Below are positions 47,425 through 57,070 of a stretch of 64,000 nucleotides of DNA, one piece after another (positions within the stretch are counted from its first letter, which is position 1; each line of letters begins with the position of its first letter). Position numbers and translations under genes: made by a program. The notes under the pieces were generated by a model that saw only the letters and a list, made by a program, of their open reading frames with translations, was not told where the DNA came from and made no database searches. This stretch comes from Diphasiastrum complanatum (Eukaryota; Streptophyta; Lycopodiopsida; Lycopodiales; Lycopodiaceae). The stretch lies in the NCBI GenBank assembly GCA_029204225.1, contig CM055109.1:30551360-30615359 (forward strand), in the 5' to 3' direction.

Positions 47425-48258
47425 TGTCGCGGGAGCACGGGGACTGATTCGTGTTCGTCCTCACTTCGTCTTCTTTATCGCGAACAATTTTTTGTCTTTT
47501 AATTTTCTTTTGTGCCCTTATAGGATCCCAGACACTTGACTACACATCACAAAACATATTCTATTCTAGCAATCATGACACATAGCACAAGACAAGATGC
47601 ACGAAAATAGAGTAACTAAATTATCAGTTTTAGTTTAGACTGAATTCGTCAGTGTCTCGCTCGTTGGCAGAATGACATTCTACTCTTTCGTTGTGTTCTG
47701 CTCGTTGGCAGACTTTCATGCATAGCTCTGGTGTCTTTACTTTCTTGCTCTATTCGCTACGTCCCTCTCTGTCTTACAGATCTCTATATTCACACCTTCT
47801 ATTATGATCCAGAGAGGATCATTTATACTTCCACTATGTGGAGTTTACAAGATAGCTAAACATCGAATCACATGACTAGTTAACGCTAATCAACTAGCTA
47901 GTTAGTCTTCGTCGTTGCTACTCGTTTCAGCTGGGCATGAAGCCCGTTGAGCTGCCAGCTGGCAGTGCAAAAGATTTTTCTTCGTCTGTTTCGTAATCTC
48001 TCGTTTGCTTTCATTATTTTCGTTTCTTTTTGTAGTTTTCATTTCACGTCCCTTTTGCGGTTTGCGGTCCTAGAGGTGTGTTTGTGATTCGAGATTGATT
48101 CGCAAATCGTTTGTGCTTCGAGTCAAAGACACGTTGACTATCGCGAATCGTTCTCGTTTGTGTTTCAAGTCAAAGTCATATTGACTGTCGCGAATTGTTC
48201 GACTTTCGTGTCTTGTTCGTGCTGCGACAAAATTGTAGCTTCGTCACCTCTTTCTGCA
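47425..48258 (-). mobile_element. 3' LTR of the gag-only copia element
   Basis: 834 bp. The + strand starts TGTCGCGGGAG and ends CTCTTTCTGCA. It aligns along its length with 49160-50004. It contains a diverged direct repeat around TCAAAGACACGTTGACTATC and TCAAAGTCATATTGACTGTC. Confidence 0.88.
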
Positions 48259-48269
48259 TCTTTAGATGA

Positions 48270-49094
48270 TTATGCAATGTTTGCTTTTTCAGCTTTGTTT
48301 TTCCTTTTTGGGTTGAATCTGCAGTCGTATGCAGAATGCCCTTTCTTCTTGCAGTGCATGCAAGGTATTGCTGGATTGAATCAGCATTTGTTGGCTGTAT
48401 GGCCTGGTTTGTGGCAGTGATCGCAGGAAGAAGATTGTTGATTCGAGGACTTCGTCTTCTCGAATCTTGGCTTGTTTTTGTTTTTGCCTTTCGTGAAGAG
48501 AGCCTTCTCTTGATCACTGCTTCCCTTTCGTTCGTCTCTCATTAGTCTCTCATCAACGACAAGACTGACTGCTTTGTCGAATGTCAAATATGGTAGACTC
48601 AGTATGAGCATTCTCAGCGGCTGATAGGACGTCGGTAGAGATTTCATGAAGTACATCAGCTGCTGTGGTGTTGGGACCTGGTGCTCCTGTCCTGATGCAG
48701 CGAGTTGAGCGAAGATCGTTATGATATTCTCAACGTGCTGATCCAACTGGTTGCCATCCCACCGTATTGATTGCAGCTGATTGGACATGAAATCTATAGT
48801 CTTCACTTCATACTTATGCTTTAATCTTTCCCATGCTGCATGGTTGCTTTTGTAGTCTTCAATCTGCATGAGTAGATTTTCATTTATGGACGAAACGATG
48901 ATCGCCATTGCGCGCTCATCCTTTCTAATCCATTCAGCTCTCCTCGGGTCTCCCTGTGGAGGTTGCACTTTTGAGAGCTCGGTCATCGACCAGCTACCTT
49001 CGCCCTTCAGGAGTGTTTTGATTTTGAATTTCCAGATTCTGTAATTTGCGCCATCGAGACTGATTGCTACTCTGGTCTGGATTGTTGTAGCCAT
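48270..49094 (-). CDS. Copia gag of the gag-only element, with one in-frame stop
   Basis: Starts MATTIQTRVAISLDGANYRI and continues KFKIKTLLKGEGSW, AIIVSSINENLLMQIEDYKS, FMSNQLQSIRWDGNQLDQHV and LMYFMKSLPTSYQPLRMLIL, the normal copia gag order. The first zinc knuckle is CDHCHKPGHTANKC. TGA at 48383-48381 follows directly, then the same frame continues through a second knuckle, CMHCKKKGHSAYDC, to TAA at 48272-48270, 11 bp before the LTR. Gag (237 residues to the TGA, 274 codons with it) is otherwise intact. It would coat RNA in virus-like particles. Confidence 0.85.
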
Positions 49095-49147
49095 ATTATG
49101 TTGTCTGGAAGAATCACTGCTGGGATATCAATAGTGATAACCTATTG

Positions 49148-49159
49148 GCTCTGATACCA
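49148..49159 (-). other. Primer-binding site of the gag-only element
   Basis: The minus strand reads TGGTATCAGAGC, an exact tRNA-iMet complement, directly adjacent to the 5' LTR with no spacer. Confidence 0.9.
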
Positions 49160-50004
49160 TGTCGCAGGAGCGCGTGCGTGGGACTGATTCGTGTTCGTCC
49201 TCACTTCGTCTTCTTTATCGCGAACAATTTTCTATCTTTTAATTTTCTTTTGTGCGGAAGCCCTTATGGGATCCCAGACACTCGACTACGCATCATAGAA
49301 CATATTCTATTCTAGCAATCATGATACACAACACAAGACAAGATGCACGAAAATAGAGTAACTGAATTATTAGTTTTAGTTTAGAGTGAATTCGTCAGTG
49401 TCTCGCTCGTTGCGGAATGACATTCTACTCTTTCGCTGTGTTCTGCTCGTTGGCAGACTTTCATGCACAACTCTGGTATCTTTACTTTCGTGCTCTATTC
49501 GCTACGTCTCTCTCTGTCTCTTACAGATCTCTGTATTCACACCTTCTATTATGATCCAGAGAGGATCGTTTATACCTCCACTATGTGGAGTTTACAAGAT
49601 AGCTAAACATCGAATCACATGACTAGTGAACGCTAATCAACTAGTTAGTTAGTCTCCGTCATTGCTACTCGTTTCAGCTGGGCGTGAAGCCCGTTGAGTT
49701 GCCAGCTGTCAGCGCAAAAGATTTTTCTTCGTCTGTTTCGTAATCTCCCGTTTGCTTTTGTTCTTTTCGTTTCTTTTCGTAGTTTTCGTTTCGCGTCCCT
49801 TTTGCGGTTTGCGTTCCTGGCGGTGTGTTTGCGATTCGCGATTGATTCGCGAATCGTTCGTGCTTCGAGTCAAAGACACATTGACTATCGCGAATCGTTC
49901 TCGTTCGTGCTTCAAGTCAAAGTCATGTTGACTGTCGCGAATTGTTCGACCTTCGTGTCTTGTTCGTGCTGCGACAAAATTGCAGGAGTTCACCATTTCT
50001 GACA
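49160..50004 (-). mobile_element. 5' LTR of the gag-only copia element
   Basis: 845 bp. The + strand starts TGTCGCAGGAG and ends CATTTCTGACA, then the TACTA duplication. It differs from the 3' LTR by scattered substitutions and small indels (for example an extra CGGAAG near 49256). Confidence 0.88.
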
Positions 50005-50210
50005 TACTACCCTTTATAAATGGCGAATTTTATTACATACTCCCGGGTTTACGCTCGGCTGGTATTACCCTTGCAATACCTATGCCGATTGATACAAGCC
50101 ACCCAATTACAAACATGATGATACTCATACCCGATTGGTATCAAATTTTTTTAAAAAGTATAATACCAAGACCTGGCTGGTGTTGAAAATATCAATACTC
50201 ACCCAACAAT

Positions 50211-50472
50211 GGTTCGAACTTGGGACCAGAAAAACTTCGGATGTCAAGCTAACAAAGTAGGCCAACCCCCGTTAGGGTTATTCTTAATAATGCTTCTTGG
50301 TTTCCAAGGGGAGGCTCAAACTTGAGACCAAAAAAACTTTGGATGTCAAGCTAACCAATTGAGCCAACTCCCTTGGGTTACTTATTTTTTATAGTGCATC
50401 TTGGTTTCCATGGGGGATTTGAACTTGGGACCAAAAAAACTTTGGATTACGACCAATTGAGCCAACCCATGG
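50211..50472 (-). repeat. tRNA-like units 2-4, 102-bp tandem array
   Basis: Three units start at 50211, 50313 and 50416 (period 102-103 bp). On the minus strand each has an A-box-like TTGGCTCAATTGGT (diverged in unit 2) and a B-box-like AGTTCGAACC, AGTTTGAGCC or AGTTCAAATCC. Flanks can pair as an acceptor stem (GGGAG/CTCCC in unit 3, CCATGGG/CCCATGG in unit 4). They look like SINE heads or tRNA-derived repeats rather than working tRNAs. Confidence 0.7.
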
Positions 50473-51272
50473 ATATTTATTTACTCTTAACAATGAAACA
50501 AGGTGATATGAAATTCTCAAAGTCTTTGCCCTAACCTCGTACTCTCAAAAGCATTTTAAACTGTTATTTAATGAAAAAACAAACATTGCAACTTAAAAGT
50601 ATATAAATTTCATTTAAATGCTCAAGCTCCCTTAGGAGTGAAACCTTAGCTTTTAGCAAATAGATCACAATAGCTTACCGTTGTTGCAGCAAAGCTAAAA
50701 ACATAAAAGAAATGCAAGTTCGAAACTAAAAACATAAGGTATTTAAAAGATCTAGATCAACAATGCTAGAAGATGAAAAGGTTAAAAAGAGCACCAAGTT
50801 TTCTAAGCTAAAATTCATGTCCTATTCCTTAGAATCATCACAATAGCTCACCGCGATAAGATAGCTTGCCACGATCACGCAATATGTATCGCGACAAAGC
50901 TAAACAGCTTCGTAGAGAGTAAATAAACCTTAAGAATAGGATAACTGGCCATGCCGGTATGTCTAACCGGAATAGCCGGTCAGCCTAGGGCTTTTTCTAT
51001 GCTTTCGGTTTTAGGGTTTAATCACCTCTCTCCTGCTCTGGCAATGGAAGCGAGGGTTTAGCTTTGAGGTTGCTGTTGCTGCTGCTATGGCGATGAGAGA
51101 ATTTCTCTCCTCCCCATAATCGCTGCTAGGAAGCTTCATGCAGCTTTGAGTGTTTTTGTTGCATTTGCAGCTCTTGGAGCATCCGTTGGTTGCTGCAGAT
51201 TGAGTTTCAGTGAAGCGAGAGCTTGTAAATTGCCTTGGGTTTGGTGGTGTGAGAAGGTCTAGGTTGGGCAGG
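50473..51272 (+). other. Upstream region and 5' leader of NRP
   Basis: No other gene is seen. The 250 bp before the ATG are G/T-rich and CTCTCC-containing, as expected for a plant leader. No TATA box can be assigned with confidence. Confidence 0.4.
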
Positions 51273-54200
51273 ATGACAGATAAGGGAAAGAAGGCAAAAG
51301 TTGATGAAGATCAGGCGCCGGATCAGCTGGATTCGGAGCTTCTGGAGGCGATTGAAAAACTCCAAGACCTACAGGATGAGCTGGAAAAAGTAAACCTATT
51401 CTTTTTGCAGATTTTTTGCGCATTCCTGTTTGCTTTTGTAAATACAAACACATTGGAGGATATTGTATGTCATCGCTCTAAGATGATCCGTGGATTACAC
51501 GGTCTTTCATTGTCAAAGATTTTAGCGTTTCAGGTGGCGAATGGACCAGGAATAATATCCATTTATGAGCCGAAATTTAATGAATGAGATGTTTGAAGCA
51601 CCACGTGGCCTCCAGTTACTATTATCTTTTTTAAGCTAGGTTGGGAAATACTACAGTGTCAAAACCTATACAACTATAGTGTAGAGATTTATCCTAGTCT
51701 GCTACAGTACAATGTTAGTTTTTTACTTTAGAATCGCGAACAATAAAGTGGTAGCATAAATATTCATACCGGTCTGCAGTTTGCCTATGCAAAATGTACG
51801 AAAGCCAATGGGGACACATGCGAGTCGCACCGAGTCTTTGGGGTGACTTAGTGAGTAGGAATGTCTGAGGAAGTGGTCGACTCCAGGCATGGTGGAGTTG
51901 ATGATCTAAGACTTCGTGCGTGGACCTTTAATGCTGAAGATTCCGCGTGTTCGTTTTTATGTCGAGTACTACCCTTAGACTTACTTAACATCGATATGTT
52001 CACCACTAGTGCACAATGGCTAGCCTCTTACTATGGAATTTTGGGCCTTCTTATCTTTGCCGTTTAAAAGGTTCAGATGTGTACGATTACTGTTCAAATG
52101 AGAAAACATATTCCAGTTTCCTGGACCTCATCTTTTTGAATCAACGGAAAAAATGTAAGATTCAGGAATTGGCAGTTTTTTGTACAGGTTGCACAGTCTC
52201 AATACTCTAAAATGAACACAAAAAATGTAATTATGATGGATTTAGCAGTTTTCAAAGTGTGCATGAAGGTATTTTTTTAGTCATCAATCTGTAAGTTTTA
52301 AATTCATAAAGAGGAAACATGAGAGTGTAATTTGATTCTTGTGAATAGGAAATCAATTTAGGGACAGGACTACTCTTTGTATGTATGCGATTTTTGTGCC
52401 AATCAGAGCTGCCTTTTATGTATGGGGGAATGGATCCCCCAGTGACCTTCCCATTGGGGAATCCTGCCATAAAATATGGAAGGATGACCCTGTGGAAATG
52501 TCACGGGAAAGTGCATCCTTTTCCTTTCTAAAAAAAGTGGGTATCACCTATGAGTTGCCTCTTTTCTCTCTCTGACCTCGAGTCTCACTCATGCTCTCTC
52601 TCTTGCCCCCCAAGCTTGGACCATCTATGATTCCATTTGGAGACCACTTCTTTTTTATGGCATGTTTTATGATTGTACCGGAGTGCTTCAATATCTTTAT
52701 GACTCAAGCCATTATGGCACTTTTCCACACATGAATACACTTCAGAGATACAATGGGCACATCTTAAATGAATCGACAAGTTGATCAAGGATAAGGGCTA
52801 TATCGGCCAGTGTCGTCGCTGGCCTCTGTTTTGCGCTAGTGACTATATCCTGGCTGAAAGAAGACTATGCAGCAAGAAAAGTTTGCACAAATAGCCAAGA
52901 TATCTGTACTAACTTCGCTATTTGTTCATCATTAACCACTCATAGTATGAGAACATGCAGTTGCTTTTGAGATTATTATCCAAGCTGCATCCAACAGGTT
53001 CATTTTTATCTTTAGTGGTGCATTTTCGTTGTTGCACACCAGAAACGTCATTACATTCAATTTTCTTGCATCCATCATGGGTTTGCCTGGCCCATCACCT
53101 CTGGACAAGTATTAGAAACTCAGCATGTTTGTCTTCATATGCTAACGTGGACGTATGTTTATGCATGTCACCTGCACTTACCCTTGGGCACTGATGATGT
53201 GAGAATTGAAATTGTAATTATAGTGTTCTGCATGATGGATTTGATGGTCCAATACTTTGTGGGGTGACTTCATAGAGTTACAGATTGCACACCTCTTTGT
53301 TTTTATATTCACGTACCAAAGAGTTAACATTGATATATTGTACAAGTGCAGCTTGGACATATCTAGAGGTGCAAATGAAGGATCTAGATGACATCTATTG
53401 TGTTGGTTTTTTCGAAGGGGGCTTGTTGTATTTACTTATGTTTTGAGTCCAACATATTTCGTTTTTCAGGTGAATGAAGAAGCTAGTGACAAAGTACTTG
53501 AAGTGGAACAAAAGTACAATGAAGTCAGGCGCCCAGTGTATAGTAAAAGGAATGAGATTATTCAAAGTATTCCAAACTTTTGGTTTACAGCAGTAGGTCC
53601 CTTGAGTTAGTTATAACTAGCATGCTTTTGATGCATCTGATGCTCTCTTAGTCTGATGCCAAAGTTACTGTGCCACAACTGTGACACTCCCTTGTATCTC
53701 AGTCTGCAGGTGGCCATTGATTCCCATTTGAATTGCTCATTTTTTTATGCTGATGTATTTGCTAAGATGTTTGCAACAACAACAGCTGCAATTCATTCAT
53801 ATTTAGCTCTTGTGACTCACGTTTTAGCTTGTTATTTATTCTGCTAAACTGCAAAAGATCTTGGATGTAGATTCTGAGCCATCCTATTCTGTGTGAGTTG
53901 GTGAGCGACGAAGATCAAAAGGCAAGTTTTCACCATGAACCAGATCACCTTTTTGGAAGTTAACTGCTTTGTGGATAAGTACAGATCACATACATTTTTT
54001 TTTTCGTTTATGTTAGCTGAAAATTCTCTTAAAATTGAGGCTTTTAATTGAGGATCAAGTTGCGCATCATGGAACTCAATATTTTTATTTTTATCTAATT
54101 TAATTCTTACAGGTTCAAAAGATTATTTGTTTGAACTTTATTTTCGGTTTGTCTCAGGTTCTCAAGTACTTGCATTCTTTGGATGTGGAAGATTTCAAAG

Positions 54201-57070
54201 ACGTGAAGTCTGGATATAGCATCACGTTTGTATGTTATCGGGCCAATTCATATCATATATTTGCAGTCATATGCTTATCAAGATATTTGTCAATAAGGAT
54301 CACCATCGTTATGCTTCACTCTTAAAGGCAGAAAGTCCAGTCAAGTAAACTACACGTTTTCTTTTTCAGTCATTCAAGCCAAATCCATACTTTGAGGATA
54401 CCAAGCTTGTCAAAGTTTTTCGGTTCTCTGACAATGGTACCACATCGGTGTCAGGCACTTCCATTCATTGGAAGCATGGCATGGTATACAATCTGCTAAA
54501 ACGAAGTTTTTTTTAGAATTTTTGTGAGTATTCCTGTTCAAAACAAGCCTGCAACAGATGTATTGAGTTCAAGTTCTTTGTGGTCTTTTGTGCTTTTGCT
54601 AGCATTGGTGATTATTTGGCTTTACCTGGAATTTGTAGGCAGTGAAGTCTCACAGGAAGATGTATCCTCGTAAACTTTTGCAATTCAGAATCTTGCTGTG
54701 CATCACGTGCAACCACTTTGCTTTGCTTTTTATACAGTATCAACTCAATGTGGATCAATTGGAGCCTATTTGGACGCACATTCTCCATTTCAGTAGGTTG
54801 AATGGGGATCAGTAGACATAAATTTAATCTTAGCTTAACTTCATGACTGTTTTTTGCAACATAGGACTCTGTTTGGCCTTAAAAGTACTGGATTTTGCCC
54901 TTTGAAGTAGCTCAAATAGCAACGAAGCTTGAGTTTAGTCTAGTGCTATCTGCAAAAAGTCTTTTTCTAAGCAAGCGCTTCTTTGCTGTGGGGTTAATAT
55001 TACTCGATGTAGGACAATGAAGGCACATTGGACGTTTTTTCTATTACAATGGATGCTAGTCATTATCTGGTGTCAGAAAGATGAGGTTTAGATTAGAGTA
55101 GTTGCTACACTATAGTGTGTTTTGGACAAGTTTCTTTTTGAATGACTTGCTTGGAATTTGTTGAAAGCACTTTTGTAGTGATTGAAGCTGTGTCAATCCG
55201 TATGGTAATTGAAGTGACGTTCGGCCGAATGTCCATTCAATTAGCATATAATTTTACTCGAGAATGTCAGTTCACTCACCGTATAATACTTCACTGGAGC
55301 TTTAACCAATTTATGCTAGTCTGTCGATTCTGACTACGGCAGGGGGAGGATATTGAGTTGATTTTGTTTTCTGGTTACAGGACCTAGCAAATGGAAGCGT
55401 AGCAGAAAAGCAAGGAAACAAAAGGCCTTTACCTGAGGAAAGGTTAGTTGCAATCTATAATGAATCTGTGTGGCTAGGTGAAAATTGATTGCTACTTTGC
55501 AAAAAGGTTGTTAATCTGAGAGTGAAGTTTAGATCTGGCGGTCGTTTCCACAATCATGGTTTTTTGAAACATTTCGAAACTAATCCAAGCGCACTATAAT
55601 GAGAAACACTTGAGAAATAGGATTTGGGAAGTTGGGAAATTTCGTATAGTCAGAAAAGTAAATTATCACTGTTAGTAACAATAGCTCATGTGAAGAGTGG
55701 GAGAAGTTGAGAGAGTTGAGCGAGAGTTATCCGAACAAACTTAACAAAGTGAGAAGTGTAAAACAGCCTTTAAATAAATGATAGGCCTTTTGTGACCGGG
55801 AAATGCCTTTCTTCATGGGGGAAATACTCCTGTGTGTCTGGAATGTTTTTCCACAGACTATTCTGCCACTTTCAAAAACATGGAATCATGAAAAAATTTG
55901 TCCCTGAAAAGAATATTGGGACCATAGCACGCTATTGGTAATTTTAACTTGAAGTCTCTACTTCTAAGCATGAATTGCATTAGATCTTTTGAGTCTCTTT
56001 GAATGTAGTAGCATCCAACTATTACTGAAATTTGACAGTATCAGCTATTGCTTTGACCTTTTTCTTTGCTATTAGGGTGTGTAGGTTTGTTGACATGTAG
56101 AGCCAAGTTGTATATTTTGTAATCGTCTCCCTACTATATCTTGATATTGATACTGAGTGCCTGCATACTTTGATCATGCAGCTTTTTCAAGTGGTTTAAC
56201 GACAATCCAAAGGACAGTTCTGAGGCTATTCAAGATGAGGTATTTTAGAATTTCAACTACATCTTTTAGATGTATGTTTGTGGATGTGACCCTTGGGCCG
56301 TGACGAAGTGAGTAGGGATGTCATAGCATCTGCTACGTGCTATACATGGAGTTGTTGATCTGAGACTTTGTCTTTGGAGTCCATAAGGTTGAAGATTGCA
56401 CTCCTACCTTTGTTATGTTGGGTACCAGACATAACATTGATATACAGATATTGAGGGTCTCATTACCAAACTTTTCTGCTTGACTTCTGTTTTAGAATGC
56501 CCTTCAAGAGTAAGGCAAAGTCCAAGGAATTTTAAGAAATTTGTACTTAGAAGTTTTTGCTTTGCATGTATTGTTATCAATATCAACCTTGAGTTATTTT
56601 AATTGCTATTTATGCAGGTGGCAGATATAATCAAGGAAGATCTTTGGCCTAACCCACTCAAGTTCTTTAACCATGTAAAACTCCACTCAATGTTCCTTTC
56701 TTGTAGCCACATTTTTGTATCTAAACTTTCTGCAGGCTTTTCAGAGTTTGTTCTTCCATTGTTGAGTGGTATGAATCTTTTTCTGTGTATCTTTCAATTG
56801 GTTGCTGCCAGGATGCTGATTCTGATGACTATGAGGATGGCAATTCTGATGATGATGATGATGAAGAAGATGATGATGAGATAGTAAGTGCTTAGTGAAG
56901 TTGCTACTCCCAAGAAACTTCTATCCATGTTCGGTATTTTGATAATCTTGATTCCATTGCATTTTATTGACATGGATGCCAACTGGACTACTTGATCGAT
57001 GTCTCAGGAAAATGGTGCTGATGGGTTTGAGGATGATGAGCCAGATGACGATGACGACAACGAAAGCTGA
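51273..57070 (+). CDS. NRP: NAP1-related protein (SET/TAF-I-type histone chaperone), complete
   Basis: Histone H2A-H2B chaperone of the NAP1/SET family, acting in the nucleus in nucleosome assembly (family knowledge). Ten exons: 51273-51389, 53470-53592, 53871-53921, 54158-54229, 54370-54483, 55381-55442, 56182-56239, 56618-56674, 56812-56883 and 57008-57070. All phases join, giving 789 nt and 262 residues, close to the usual length of plant NRP1. In order: a short basic N-terminus (MTDKGKKAK); an alpha-helical dimerisation region ([36 protein letters not shown]); the earmuff core ([46 protein letters not shown]); [17 protein letters not shown]; and a highly acidic tail on exons 9-10. The start at 51273 was preferred to the in-frame Met at 51210 because family members begin with a short M-x-D-K-x-K-K-A-K leader. 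Intron 3 uses a GC donor (AAG|GCAAGT). The gene lies alone in non-coding sequence. Confidence 0.95.
51836..51996. repeat. Intronic repeat, copy 1 (NRP intron 1)
   Basis: Shares GGTGACTTAGTGAGTAGGAA, GTTGATGATCTAAGACTTCG and a CTTAACATCGATATGTTC end with copies near 53225 and 56284. The family is not recognised. Confidence 0.6.
53225..53345. repeat. Intronic repeat, copy 2 (NRP intron 1)
   Basis: Contains TTTGATGGTCCAATACTTTG and ends GTTAACATTGATATATTG. It is shorter than the other copies, lacking the middle part. Confidence 0.5.
56284..56450. repeat. Intronic repeat, copy 3 (NRP intron 7)
   Basis: GTGACCCTTGGGCCGTGACG, AAGTGAGTAGGGATGTCATA, GTTGTTGATCTGAGACTTTG, ending ATAACATTGATATACAG. 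This is the fullest match to copy 1. Confidence 0.6.

Larger units (their letters stand above)
47425..50004 (-). mobile_element. Compact gag-only copia retroelement (TR-GAG type), structurally complete
   Basis: 2,580 bp on the minus strand: 5' LTR 50004-49160, primer site 49159-49148, gag 49094-48270, 3' LTR 48258-47425. It is flanked by an exact 5-bp duplication TACTA (47420-47424 and 50005-50009). The internal region is only 901 bp and has no protease, integrase or RT. The LTRs look roughly 90% identical by eye. Mobility would have needed proteins from another copia element (inference). Confidence 0.88.
47085..50208. mobile_element. Probable hAT-like element carrying a nested retroelement
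   Basis: The tRNA-like array is interrupted after GTGGTTCG (47077-47084) and resumes with ATGGTTCG (50209-50216), a 7/8 duplication. The ends, TGGATGGGTATATAGG and (reverse complement) TGTTGGGTGAGTATTG, are only loosely inverted repeats. Its own sequence (47085-47424 plus 50010-50208, about 540 bp) is rich in GGTATC/GATACC and non-coding. Confidence 0.45.

Noticed and set aside
48176-48517. Separate 113-codon minus-strand gene downstream of the copia gag
   Set aside because: It overlaps gag in another frame; the true continuation is in the gag frame past the TGA, where a second zinc knuckle is found.
50211-50472. Functional tRNA genes on the minus strand
   Set aside because: A- and B-box-like motifs are present, but the anticodon arm region is T-rich and irregular and spacing is odd. 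Better read as tRNA-derived repeats.
51210-51272. Upstream in-frame Met as NRP start (21 extra codons)
   Set aside because: Family members begin with a short Lys-rich leader matching the ATG at 51273; the extra stretch looks like leader sequence.
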